Positions 33,907 to 45,858 of a stretch of DNA of 64,000 nt are shown here, piece after piece (within the stretch, counting starts at the first letter, position 1; each line of letters begins with the position of its first letter). A program made the translations under genes and the position numbers. Origin of the DNA: Halisarca cf. caerulea (lineage: Eukaryota; Porifera; Demospongiae; Chondrillida; Halisarcidae); contig CAUJGJ010000444.1 in assembly GCA_963170055.1 (NCBI GenBank), positions 6,049,618 through 6,113,617 of the forward strand, written 5' to 3'. A model generated the notes under the pieces. The model saw only the letters and a list, made by a program, of their open reading frames with translations. It did no database searches and was not told where the DNA came from.

Positions 33907-36450
33907 CACAGGGGCATTATAGTTGGTCTCAGGGAATGGGAATTTTAGGTGGCAAAGTTCAGTAATCTCAAGAATTTGTCACTTTTCTGCCTACGTCACT
34001 TTTGTTCATCTGTAAACGTGGTAATGCATCATTACATAGCGCTCAGTAAAAATACGTATATTTCACAAATCAAAAAATAAAAACAGTTTTTTTCCTTGTG
34101 AAAATGCAAGAAATTCAAGTCACATACATAGAAGTGAGCTTCACAGATGCAAGATTCGTCAAAAAGTCACAATATACGGGAATGTTGTACTTGCGAGCAA
34201 ACATTAAGCTTATTCTATAGATTTATCAACACCGAAGTAACACGTGTGGCACATTTTGGGAAGATTCAGAAGGTACACAAAAGCAATAAACTAAAGGGCT
34301 TTCAAAACAAAAACGATCAAGATTTAACTCACCGCTTCGCTTTACAAATCCATTGTAAATCGATCAGAATTGAAGCTTTATAAACAGATTTTCTTAGATG
34401 AGAAAATTATAACCATCCAATAGAAGTAAGAATGGCATCCGATCGAATGTTGGAGAATTTTCAGAAGGACTCCATGCGGCGCGAGAACCAAAAGCAAGTA
34501 TACAGATGACGTAATTGCTCATAGTTACTGACGTCACCATTAAATGGCCACTTTGAAGCCGCGCTCGTGAAGACCATGTGATCCGGACATGTAGATGATA
34601 CTTATATCATTGAAAGAAGATATCGAACATTTCAAAGTACTATTGTGTACATTTATAACGTGAGCGGAGAAGATATAACCAGGTACGCTGATTATATAAC
34701 CATTTTAAAACCTAATTTTCACATTTTTATAGTCAATAAACTACATTTTTCTTTATAATTATTTCATTTCCAGTTATAATGTTTCCGCTCACTAATAACT
34801 TATCAAGTGAACTCCACTCTTTCATTTAATACCAATCTTGTGGGTCTTAGAGACCATCTACATGTCCAGACTTTGCCATTTGCTGCAAGAAGTGTACCTT
34901 TTTCAAGGCTAATTCTCCTTTTTGAAACATAAAGTCTATGCTTAACCCCTTATCTACCATAGACCACATTTGTGGCGCATAGTGTAGACACCCCTAAAAT
35001 ACCGCAAGTCTGTAAAAGCGTCCAATCCTCGTGAGTTTGGTACCAATCGATAGCTTTCGTCAATCTAAATGCAACGGTCTATTTTGTATGCCTATACTAC
35101 GTATTATAACAATACAAAAGGAGCTGTTATATAACAGAAAAACACATGTGTTGTTGAAAAAACTCAAGAATACGGACAGTTTACAATAATTATACAAACT
35201 TAAAATGGCCGCTTTCTCGAAGACGCAGAAGTGCAGTTTTTAGCTCTTCTTTTGTTGTTTTGTTGCACTGTATGCTGAATATGAAAGCATGATACTGTAT
35301 ATTCTCTACAAATTCGTCACACCTAGTTTCACAAAAATTTCGTCTGACGACAGAATTTAGAGTTGTTTTCCCAACTATGAGAAAGGCTGACGAAACCTTA
35401 GAGTTGAGCGACGAATACTTAGAGAGCGGACGAAATTATAGAGTTTGGCTATTATACGTACCTATAATGATTTAAATAACCCCTAAAAAGTAGCGAAAAG
35501 AACGTTAAAGTGCTTTACTTAGCTTTTTGGTGCACGGTTTGCAATTTGGAGGGGATAGCACGTCGCCTAGCCGCCATTTTTTTTGCACTCGCTGGTAGGC
35601 CTATACTTGCTGAGCGAAAACAGAAAATACTCCATCCAAAGCACAGGAAGAAGAACCACTATAAGAATCACAAAACTTAAATCAACTCTACAGTTAATCT
35701 TAGGCTGAAAATTCGGACGACGAAATATTGGAGAACACGACGAAGTTTTAGAAAATGGCCATTTTGTCAAATTTTAGAGATATTTTCGACACAAAACTAT
35801 GGGTGACGAAATTATGGAGTGCCGAATTTTTAGAGAATATACGGTATGTTGCTAAAAGGAATATGGTTGCTGGGAAACGAATTGCGTTAATATTTAAAGG
35901 CTTTTTCCGCCAAGCCGTCGCACGAAGACAAGGTTGGTTTCACTGGTACCTTTCATACAAGCTTTACTGCAATAGGGGGAATTTCCAAGCCTTTCATAGC
36001 AAAAGGTATTCTTTAGTTAGCGTTTTGTACTCATGCATACAGATTATGAGCAGGTTAGAAAGAAACTTTGCAGTTGTAATAGGACCCGTATTGTGCAACG
36101 GTTAGGATACATGACAGTTCGCTGTGGTGTTTTCTTGACAAAAAGAAGACTAGCGTGTGTTACAATAGCTCTTGATGAAGAAACAGACCAGTATTGCGTT
36201 AATAGACGGTTCTTTTACTGAATAAACTTTTGCGCCACAAATGTGGTCAATGGTAGATAAGGGGCTAGTGGTAACAGAAAAACGCGGTAGATAAAAGGTT
36301 AAACTGTGCACCAATATTTCGATAAATAACAATAAAACACAACGATTTTAAAAAGTAAGAAAATGTGTTGTCATGAGCTAAAAATGCGCTAATATTTTAG
36401 CCACTTCGAAGCAGCAGCCATTTTGTGTGACACACTATAATGAGCCTGTG
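33907..36450 (+). mobile_element. CACAG-family MITE E1, carrying a nested insertion
   Basis: The left end CACAGGGGCATTATAG and the right end CTATAATGAGCCTGTG frame the unit. Interior blocks match E2 and E3, for example AAATTTGTCAC-like start and GAGCGGAGAAGATATAACCA. A TTAA-bounded MITE (34947-36298) lies inside; without it the unit is about 1.19 kb, like its relatives. Confidence 0.88.
34947..36298. mobile_element. piggyBac-like MITE PBm1 nested in E1
   Basis: TTAA at 34943-34946 and 36299-36302. The left end is CCCCTTATCTACCATAGACC followed by ACATTTGTGGCGC; the right end inverted is CCTTTTATCTACCGCG, with an inner repeat CCCCTTATCTACCATTGACC and the same CCACATTTGTGG palindrome. No transposase ORF. 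The palindrome is shared with the 5' region of PB2. Confidence 0.87.
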
Positions 36451-36461
36451 CAGTCAATGTA

Positions 36462-37117
36462 CCGTACGCGCTTTAATTTTCGCGGGCCTAAACTTTCGCG
36501 GTTTTCGCGGATTGGAAGCCATCCACGAAAGTTTAAATCAGCGAAAAGTTTGAAAAGCTTGCGCAGTGATATAAAATGGCCGTCGCAGTGATACAAAATG
36601 GCTGTCGCTGAACAGCGGGCGAGCTGTCGACACCTTGTTGTATTCTTTTTAGATCCATGATGATATACCTAATATAGGTGTGAAAGAAGGTATAGGCTAG
36701 TCCGCTGCCTTCATTTTGTCTTCGTTTGCGTTCGCATCATGTGCCTGTAGCTACCTGATGGTGATTGAAGAATGTTGCCCGATTCGTTCGTTTTTGGTTC
36801 GCAAGCGTCCGGACTTTCCAGATTTGGAGCAAGTTGTCCCATCAAACATGGCAGATGCTGTTAGAAAAGAAATATGCAACACTTCAGAGGAAGAAACCGC
36901 TCACGTGTCTGTGTCATTGCCCGGCCTGTTTGGATTGGCAATCATTAGAATTTTAAAGTTCTAATTGCGATCTAGGGTCTACTCAAGTCTATCACTAGTT
37001 AACTTGAACAAAAAAAACAGAGGCACTGGATGGGGACCCGCGAAAATAAAAACGTGAAAATCGCGAATTTGCGACATCCGCGAAAGTTTTAGCCTGCGAA
37101 AATTAGAGCGCGAACGG
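36462..37117. mobile_element. pogo-like MITE, TA flanked
   Basis: Ends CCGTACGCGCTTTAATTTTC and, inverted, CCGTTCGCGCTCTAATTTTC, each followed by CGC-rich TTTCGCGG repeats. TA on both sides (36460-36461, 37118-37119). The ends resemble CCGTATAGC...AATTTCGCG of the two-gene element at 45584-54445, so this may be a non-autonomous relative. It begins 11 bp after E1. Confidence 0.85.
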
Positions 37118-37694
37118 TACAAAGGCACATAAGCATTCGTCATATCTAAGGTAGAATCTTTATTCAAAGACATGTTTACTTCCTGCATGTGTTTATAATT
37201 TCTGCAAAGGTAAACAGGATTTAGCGAAAGTAAGTACATGCACCCTAAACGCCATATGCACACATATACTCACAAATGAATGACATATGCACACATGTAC
37301 TCATATCATGTACACACATACACACATCACATATTCAGTACAAGAACCAATTGAAAGGACACATGCTAAAATTGCATAGAGAAACACACACGTACAGAAA
37401 TACACACACAATGAAAAACAGAAATTTACAGAGGTATATCCACACACATAATATTAATACACTAACATGTACATATAACTCACACGAGTATACACACCTT
37501 ATACACACACATATACACACATTGTACACACACACAACGAACGCTATAAGTATACACACCATGTGGACACAAAAATACACTGCACAAACATGAATTTACA
37601 AGGGTATATGTACACACATCATATTATACATATGTACATACGTATACACATACCACTCACACAAGTATACACATACCATACAGACACACACACT

Positions 37695-37734
<40 letters not shown>

Positions 37735-37845
37735 ACAGACACACACACACACAAGCATACAAACAAAGCACTCAACTATACATCACACACATACAAAATA
37801 CACAATCTCACCAATTGCCTTCATGATTCAGTGTAAGGGTGTATA
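37118..37845. repeat. CA-rich low-complexity tract
   Basis: From about 37270 to 37800 the sequence is mostly ACACAC, ACATAC and (CA)n with a pure run at 37698-37731. The ORFs on both strands are artefacts of this. Confidence 0.85.
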
Positions 37846-39959
37846 AAAAACATGTAAAAGTGGTAGAAGGATGGAGGATTGACCCAGGATTGTGCAAAAA
37901 GGCAATATCAAAAAACAATTCTCCAAGAACACTTGGAACAAGGGTAATTGCAAAACTGGTACAGGGCTAGGTGGGCAAAGGGCAAGACAGGTATAGGCCT
38001 AGACAAGCATAGAGCTACACATACATGAGGCTAGACGGGTATAGGGCTAGACAGAGTTTAGTTGGACTGAGTGCACAATGTGCAAATTCCTACATCCCGC
38101 GTGTGCAGCACATTATACAGTACATATGTGCTGAATTGTTTCTTGATAATGCCTTTTTGGACTATCCCGTGTCAATCCTACATCCTTCTACCATTTTTAA
38201 ATGGTTTTTATACACCCTTGTTTGTGTGTTTTTTCCTTTTATAGCAAAACGGTTGCTTGAATAGTTTTCCACTACAGTTAAGAAGGAACACGATCAAATC
38301 TTGTAAGATAAAGAAATTAGAATCTATGCAGTTGCCTGACTAAAAGCAATGTACCCATCTAGGAACAAATGCTCCAACAGAAAGAGCGCTGAAGTCGACG
38401 ATCATCGAAGTACAGGCCTTGTGTACATACGTGTCAAGGTACGCATACGTCTAGTCTCGCGTAGCCATTTCACTGATCTGAAAATGGCTGATCCGGCGAA
38501 TGTATGGGATTTGCCTATTAAATTCTTTTCTCACTTTAGAAGCGTAGGTGTTGCTTCAAAACCTACAAAAGGCACTTCGCGCTAACAATCGGAGCTCAAT
38601 GGCGAAAGATGAGACCTCTGGGCCCTTCGTGGCGACCTGTAGTTCAGTTCGAAAAAACAACGAGAAGAATAAGAATAAGAAGAAGAATAATCTTTAAATG
38701 GTACTGGTGTTAGGTTGGATGAGGATCCTTCGGGAGCTTCGGAAGGCTCAGATGTCTCAGTTGCAACTTAGAGCCGCTTACAAAAGTCATCAGGGGAAAT
38801 TCTCGAGTGACGTGTGTTCAAACACGTCTCTCAATGTTGACTTGTCGTTTCGGTGTGTAAAGGTCAGCTCCGAAGCACAACGGAAAGCCTTATCATCGCC
38901 GCTCAGGACAACTGCCTTTACACAAGATTGTTTAAGGCTAATTGCATGAAACAGGCAGGCGTAACACACTGCCATCTCTGTGGTGAGGGAATTGAGACCA
39001 TCAAGCACACCTTGAACCAGTGCAAGAAGAGGGGATTTAATCTCTACATGGAGAGGCACGATAAGGCTTTGCAGGTCGTGTACTACGACATCTGTAGGCA
39101 TTATGGGTTCGAGGTGCCGCTGAGATGGTGGGAAGAGTCCCGTTCCTGTAACTGAAAATGAGCAAGCTAAAGTGTTCTGGGACATACCCATCCCCACGGA
39201 CATTGAGATTGTCGCCCGTCAACCTGACATCCTCTTGCAGGATAAAGAGACCAGGAAACTTTACATTATTGACATGGCAGTGGCCTGGGACTCTATACAA
39301 ACAGAGCGGCGCGGTGAGAAGTTGTCCAAGTACGGCCCCCTTAGCACAGACTACTGAAGGCAGTTTCCCGGTTATTCCGTGGTTGTTGTCCCGGTGGTCC
39401 TTGGCTCATTAGGTGTAGTGTCCAACCACTTGGTCGAGGACCTATGCCGTCTACCTACGTACGGAGTCGCCAAAGTGTGGGAAAGCGTCACGGGGATGCA
39501 GCGCTCTGTGCTGTGTTCCACTGTACAGATATTGAGGATGCATCTTACAGCTGCCGAGCTGGTGGCCTGAACCCCTATGGGGATCATCCGCTAGTCACCG
39601 ACCTGTGAGGACCGCTTTTCCCATATGCGAGGCAAAGCTATCTTTTCTGACTGATATGAAGGCGCTGAAAGACATGCCCTATAACAGTGAGGGGACTGAT
39701 GGAAATCCAGGAAAAAGGTACTGGTGTTGCATAGCCATACATTTTCGTCTAAAATTTTGAAGTACTTTAAAGATATTGACCTACGAAAGGTTTAAACCAC
39801 TTCATCTTATAGCTAGTGTGTCAAAAGGCACCAATCTCACTTCTAAATGCTTCTAACTGTATCGTTAGTTTTCAGACAAAAACAAAATTTGTGCTAATGT
39901 ATGGCAACCATGTTTTTTCGGTGTCAATCCTACATATGGAGTACTACCGTGCTCCATAA
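37846..39959 (+). repeat. Foldback-type repeat family R, copy B
   Basis: It starts with the arm GTGTATAAAAAACATGTAAA and GGATTGACCCAGGATTG, which is inverted at 38150-38220. It then follows copy A to the same hairpin end at 39959 (GGAGTACTACCGTGCTCC). A LINE fragment interrupts it at 38712-39716. Confidence 0.85.
38712..39716 (+). mobile_element. 5'-truncated LINE insertion with 12-bp target duplication
   Basis: GGTACTGGTGTT lies on both sides (38700-38711 and 39717-39728), and copies A and C show the uninterrupted site. The insert codes, over several frames, for the end of a LINE ORF: SLIIAAQDNCLYTRLFKANC, a C-x2-C...H...C finger (CHLCGEGIETIKHTLNQC), ERHDKALQVVYYDICRHYG, then the restriction-like endonuclease region VFWDIPIPTDIEIVARQPDI and KLYIIDMAVAWDS, and VVVVPVVLGSLG. 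Its 3' end is A-rich (GGAAAAA). Restriction-like endonucleases of this kind belong to the R2/R4/NeSL-like LINE groups. Dead on arrival; frameshifts near 38850, 39156 and 39370. Confidence 0.85.
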
Positions 39960-40129
39960 TATTCTGAACACGAAAAGACAGAACAATAAACAATGGGACC
40001 ATAAACACACACACATACACATACACACACCAAACCACAGGAACATGCTCAAATAAACACACAGACACAAGCAAACATAAACCCAAGAAAACATATCTAA
40101 AAAGATACATACAGAAAATTCTTACATAT

Positions 40130-42989
40130 ATGTTCGAAAACGGTTAGCTAAAGAAATAGAGCTTTCAACAGTCAGTGTATCCACGCAAGATATAAGCGAT
40201 TCAGAAGAAATTCAGGTTAGAAATTGACCAAAGCATTGAGTAAAATCAGTCTCTTGACTAAAACTCTTGAACAAAGTTTGTTTTCGTTTTGTGTACACTT
40301 TCTCTCTGTATCTCTGTACAGAATGTTGGTCAGTACGTAGAAAGTACACCAAAGATGAATGCTGAGCCCATACATCAGCCAGTAAACCCTTTATACACAC
40401 AGCCTGTTGATCCTTGGGAAAGCTCTGACACCAATGAGTCAATTAGCAATTTTGAGCTGCTAAAATCTGACAATGACCAGGACAGCACTGACACCGATGA
40501 TCCAGCAAGTGAGGTGGAGGTCCTAGTATCTGAAAACGAGCATGAATGTAACATCTCCACTGAAGAAGACCCACAGAGTGAAACAGAAGTATTTAGTCCT
40601 TGTTCTTTCGAAGATGAATCGGTAGGTGAGCAGTCTCATGGGCGTGGACAGGGCCGTGGAAGTGGGCAGAGTCATGGACATGGACGGGGCCGTGGACGTG
40701 GACGGGGCCGTGGACGTGGACAGGGCCGTGGACGTGGGCAGGGCCGTGGACATGGGCAGACTACAGGACAGCTAGGTCGAAGTAGAATATGTGACCACTA
40801 TTCTGATCTACTTCCGGCAGAAGCTAAGTCAATCGATGTAGCTGACAGTGATTTTCAAGAGCCCAGTGAATTTGCACCATTGCATACTCCTGATCCACAA
40901 CTAACAGAAGAGAACTTGACTGAGCTAGATCTATTCCGTTTGTTCATCAACAGAACTAATCTGGGACAATTGGTGGCAGCAACAAATGTCTATGCAGAGC
41001 AAAAGAAAAGGCAGCATCAGGCAATGTACACCCGGTTCAAGATGACCCCTCTCACTTTAGAAGAAATGATGGCATACATTGGCGTTCTTTTGCTTCTTAG
41101 CATAAACTCTGTGCGAAGCTATCGTCAAGCATGGGATATCAAAAGTTCACAGGTTAGCAACAGAGTGATATATACATAGTTGAGTGATGGAGATACTTGA
41201 CTGTTCTCTTTTTATATTGTTAGGTTCTTGTTCACTTGCTAGAGCTAATGCCACGTAATAGATTTGAAGCCATTAACTGCTTTTTCCACATTGTTTCACT
41301 GGAGGAAGAGGCCAGTCTTGTGAATGACCCCTTGAAGAAGGTACGCTCACTGTACAACACTATCAAAGAAAGAAGCTTGCAGTACTACCGATCCCTACAA
41401 GAGCTGAGTATTGATGAACGAATGGTTAAATCGAAAGCAAGAATTCATTTCAGGCAATATATCAGAAACAAGCCCACAAAGTGGGGGTTTAAGTTTTGGA
41501 TTTTAGCTGACCCTACTGGTTATACCATAGATTATAATCTCTACTGCGGTCAACACAGAACAGATCAGTTATCAGGGATGGACTATCATACGATGTGGTT
41601 ATGGAGCTATTGAAACTCTTTTGAAACTCTTTGATTTTCAAGGTTATCGTGCTCTTTTGACAACTTTTATACCAGCCCAGCACTACTGAAAGTATTGCAA
41701 GAGAGAGATATCGCAGCCACAGGTACCCTCAGAATATCCAGACGTGGTGTACCTGATTCTGTGAAGGAGCTTCAGAAGATATTGAATCGGAAGGATGTTC
41801 CCAGAGGCACAGGATACTATATTCATGATAGCTCTGCAGCGGAAGTGTATGTTTGCTGGAAAGACAATGATTGCGTCACTGTCCTTACCAACAGTTATCC
41901 AGGCCACGCCGAAGGTACTGCAAGAAGGAGAACAAAGAATAGGGATGGAGATCACTCAATACTCGATGTACCTTATCCATCTGCCATCAAGTATTATAAC
42001 AAGTTTATGGGTGGCGTCGACAAGTCCGATCAGCTAATAGGATATCACAGAGTCATTCGTCAAACTAAAAAATATTGGAAAACTTTATTCTACCATTTAC
42101 TCAAAATCAGTTTGACAAATGCATTTGTTCTGCACAAGTGGGTGTTGATGGAGAAAGGTGCAGCTAAAGTGCCAACTGAGCGTGCCTTTCTGCATAAAGT
42201 TGTCCTTGCCATTATCAAAAAATATGGTATACGGTGAGTAGGACAAAAATGTTATGAGATGACTACTAAATACGTCATGGTAGTACTCTCTATGCAAGCA
42301 GAAGAAGATGTGCATTGTGCCAAAGGACATGTTCCCGTGGATGTCCTGACTTCCCTTTTGTGCCATAACTTTGTCAGGTTCTAAAGAGAAATTGCCATGA
42401 GCTGTGGCATTCACCATTGTCAACTGCCAAACGTTACCAATGGTTTTTGAAGCAAAAAAAGCGTCTTTTATCAAAAGAAACTGATAATGATCAGACCATG
42501 CTGGATACTAGCAATGATCAGACATATCCTCCACTACCTTCAAAGTGGAGAGGACGACCTAGAGGCATGAACAAAAGAAGTTTCAAAAGAAAGTACTTTA
42601 CTTAGTGGAACCATATACCTCTTTATTTAGCAGTTTAAACGTTTTTGTTCTGTATTTATATTTCTGTAACTCATATCTTCAAGATCTTTGCAGCAATAGA
42701 GAGAGGAGAGCGAGCTCTTTCAAATGATATCCACTTTGACTGTGTCCGAAATTGTACAACAGCGGTAAAAATTTCGCAATGCAAAAAATTGCATGTTTTC
42801 GCGATTGTGCACGAGTTGCGCAATCACTGCAGTATATTGCGTAATGTCTAGTTAATAAATATTTTCTCTGTTCTTTTCTGATCAGAATGATATGTTTCCT
42901 GAAAGGTTTGGTGCATGTTAAAGCCTACAAAAGCCTATTTTAAAAGTGATGATAATCAAAGTTGCCTATGTACAGTGAGGGTAGGAGGG
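40130..42989 (+). pseudogene. piggyBac relic PB3
   Basis: Exons about 40130-40215, 40322-41152, 41224-42233 and 42299-42605 with GT-AG introns. The N-terminus is acidic, followed by an RG repeat (GRGRGRGRGRGQGRG, 40640-40760). Core: LSIDERMVKSKARIHFRQYI (first Asp), a damaged FDNFYTSP (one T missing near 41657) and FMGGVDKSDQL. The tail RRRCALCQRTCSRGCPDFPF has TAA replacing a codon before LCQ. An 11-bp duplication (GAAACTCTTTT, near 41612-41634) also shifts the frame. The right end GTGAGGGTAGGAGGG plus TTAA (42990-42993) is present; the left end was not found and may be deleted next to repeat R copy B. Confidence 0.88.
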
Positions 42990-43218
42990 TTAAAAGCTTT
43001 AAAATGACGGATTTGGCGGTGCAAAAGTTTGAATCGTAACTCCCGCAATATGCAAACATTTCCAGCTACGGACAGAAATTATGCAACTTGTGATGACACG
43101 TGACGTTTTCCTAAATGGTAGTCATGATGTGTATGAAAAAGGTGACAAATTCCCTACATTCCAATACTTTGTCTCCTAACATCCCCACATTCTGAAATAT
43201 GCTATTAATGCCCCTGTG
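42990..43218 (-). mobile_element. CACAG-family MITE fragment E4, cut by PB3
   Basis: From the PB3 TTAA onward the sequence is the inverted family interior (AAAAGCTTTAAAATGACGGA, TGCAACTTGTGATGAC) and ends ATGCCCCTGTG, the inverted left TIR. The other half is absent on the far side of PB3. Confidence 0.85.
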
Positions 43219-43519
43219 TGCAATTTTTATACCTCTAAAGGAATTACCTCCCAGCCAGACAATTAATTTTCTATGGGTGCTTAACAATTAGAATGAAATT
43301 GCTGTTATGCAAACTATAGATCTGTAGCACATTGTATTACCTCTGGGGGGCCAAGTAGAGGGTTTCTAAAATAGGAATTCCTAAGTATAGTGATAGTAGT
43401 CTGATACAGCTACTACATGCTTTCGCTTTGTTTATATAATATTTGGTTCTGGTACAAAGTCTACTATGTTCCTTCTTCAAGAAGCTTACACCAGAACTTC
43501 AAGAAAGCAGAGAGAAGGA
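43219..43519. other. No gene seen
   Basis: Spacer between the MITE fragment and a Tigger relic; nothing recognised. Confidence 0.5.
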
Positions 43520-43975
43520 AAAAGAATTCACCTCTCTTGACAAACCAACTAAATCCGTAGGACCACCCAGCAAGATCATCAAGACTGTGTACACTAACAA
43601 GCAAAAGCAAACTGTTTCCATCTCTGCCAGATTCCATGGGAATCATCAAGCAGCCAGACACTTTAATGTACCCAGAAAAAACGTTTAGAGGTGGTTAAAA
43701 GAGGACATATCCATACTCAAGGCAAGGGGGACTAGAAAGAACAAGAAGGGGTAGGGTAGAAAACTGAGCTACCCCCAAGAGAAAGAACATGAGCTGCTAC
43801 AATGGCTGCTAGAGCAGCGCAATTATGGTATCCCCATTGCAACAAAGGTAAAAAGCTATTTCAATCATGCAGCTCTGTACTGTATCATTTGAGGCTTCAG
43901 ATATGGATGGGCAAGAAAATTTATGAGAAGGCATAACCTTGCTCATCAGACTGGAACCAATTTACCGTCCATAAG
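43520..43975 (+). pseudogene. N-terminal pogo/Tigger transposase fragment
   Basis: Reads SISARFHGNHQAARHFNVPR, a psq-like helix-turn-helix, then RRWLKEDISIL, GRKLSYPQEKEHELLQWLLE, QRNYGIPIATKV and ARKFMRRHNLAHQTGT, the CENP-B-type second DNA-binding half. Stops interrupt after NVPRKNV, at KKG-stop-GRK and in the following segment. The catalytic part is absent; an unrelated piggyBac relic follows. Confidence 0.7.
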
Positions 43976-44239
43976 GCCCTTTTTGGCGCGAGATTATTCT
44001 TTTGCTGTTCAGCTTCTTTGGTTTGATTGAATCGTCATTAGTTTGGCTAGAAAGATACTATCGTCTTTCGTGGTCATTTGTTACTTTTCAAAACAGTTTG
44101 TTACGCAGCATGTTAATTTGTCTTTTCCCGCCTGGTTGTACTCGGTGCAGACGCCCGAGCACGTTTCATCTTGAAACTCGTCCTACGCTTCTTTACAGAC
44201 TTCAAATCTTCTAAAGGTAGGTATTAGACATATTTTGGA

Positions 44240-45452
44240 TTGCTGCACGTTGTATATTACACGCCACATAGTGAGTTACTTTGTAGTTTAGACGTACATA
44301 GTACTCCTGCGTCGATCTTCCTCAGAACGTCGCTACAACAAATTTTGTCAAGAACCAGGTTCAAGATGCTGATGACGAATCTCCACCTAAACGACAATAG
44401 CCAGCTTCCTCGATGTGGTGACAGCCAATACGACAAGCTTTACAAGATTTGTCCACTGCTGAACACCATCATGGACAATGCACAGGTTATGTATGCCCCA
44501 CACCAACACAAGTGGCAGTGGACGAAGCCATGGTCCTCTTCAAGGATAGGTCGACCATGAAACAGTACACGCCACTAAAACCTACAAAGAGGGGATATAT
44601 GCTGTGGTGCCTGTGTGGTTCACACAATGGCCTATCGTATAAGGTCATTGTCTTCACAGGTGCAGCAACAGGGAGTGAGGAGAGTGGCGTAGGTGGTTTG
44701 GGAGCAAGGGTAGTGAGGGCTTTGGTAGAACCACTCAATGGAAAGGGCTACCACATCTATTTTAACAACTATTTCTCTAGTGTGTCACTAGCCACAGAGC
44801 AGGCCAGCAAGGGTAACTACACCATTGCCACCACCAGACCCAACTGGATGGGCTGGCCTGCTTCCTTGAAGGATATCAAGACCCTTCAGAAAGGAATGCC
44901 TTATGGGGACACCAGGTCAGGAGGTGGTAGGACAAGAAAGGCATCCCTATCCTCAACTGCATTGCCAATCCAGACGAAACCACCACTGTCCTTCGGAGGA
45001 ATAAAGATGGTACAAGGGCCACTGTAGCATGTCCACTCTGTGTGAAACTTTACAACACCTTCATGGGCAGGGTGGACTTGTTCGACGCCAAGCGCAAGAT
45101 GTACTCAGCAAGCAGGAAGTCGAAGAAGTGGTGGTTTTGTCTGTTTTACTTCTTTCTCAACACATTGGTTGACTCGTACATAATCTATGCGGAGACAGTC
45201 AACAAACGACTCACCTTGAAGGAATACGCATTGAAGGTGGCATCGTCCTTGATGTCTGCCAAAACATCCTGGAAACGCCATAGAATTACACATCAGGGTC
45301 CACCAGCAGCTACATTCTGTGAGCGACACTTTCTGGCCAAACAAGAGGAAAGACATCATTGCATGGTGTGCCACAAGGTGAAGACCGTCTTCTGCTGTTC
45401 CAACTGCAACCTGACATCCCCAATCAGCTTGTGCCCCATTCCTTGCTTCTAA
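44240..45452 (+). pseudogene. piggyBac relic PB5 (PGBD-type), catalytic Asp lost
   Basis: Frames at 44240, 44449 and 45042 together give MLMTNLHLNDNSQLPRCGDS, QVAVDEAMVLFKDRSTMKQY (first Asp), KPTKRGYMLWCLCGSHNG, IYFNNYFSSVSLA (the second Asp is Asn), FMGRVDLFDAKRKMYSASRK (third) and SKKWWFCLFYFFLNTLVDSY. The C-terminal finger is CERHFLAKQEERHHCMVCH followed by VFCCSNCNLT. It belongs with PB2 rather than with PB1/PB3/PB4. Frameshifts lie near 44500 and 45025; the N-terminal region is unrecognised. Confidence 0.85.
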
Positions 45453-45858
45453 GTATATCATACCAAGAACTAAGTAGGTACTAACTAAGGCTCTACAGGA
45501 CAATTCAAGAAGATAACCTAGAACAAACCAGTGCACATGTACAAGGAGGCCATCTTCTATTTCCGTAAAGTTACAGTAAACTACCGTATAGCAGGAAAAT
45601 TTCACGAGGTTAAATATTCGCGTTTTTCGCGTTTGCGGTAAATCCGCGAAAGTTTATTCGCGAATCTACCACCTGGGCTTTCATTGGCCATTGTTTGGAT
45701 CTCCGATAGGATGTCATTGTAAATTATTTCTCTCGTAAGCGTAAGTCTCTCCCCGACCCCAACGGGCCCTTGTCAAGCACAGTGAAGCCGCAAGCCATAG
45801 AAAGTGCCAACAAGAAGGTATCTGCTCTTCTAGATAGCTCGAGCTCGAATGGGGACAG

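Noticed and set aside
37276..37826. Possible small proteins in the CA-rich tract
   Set aside because: Low complexity on both strands.
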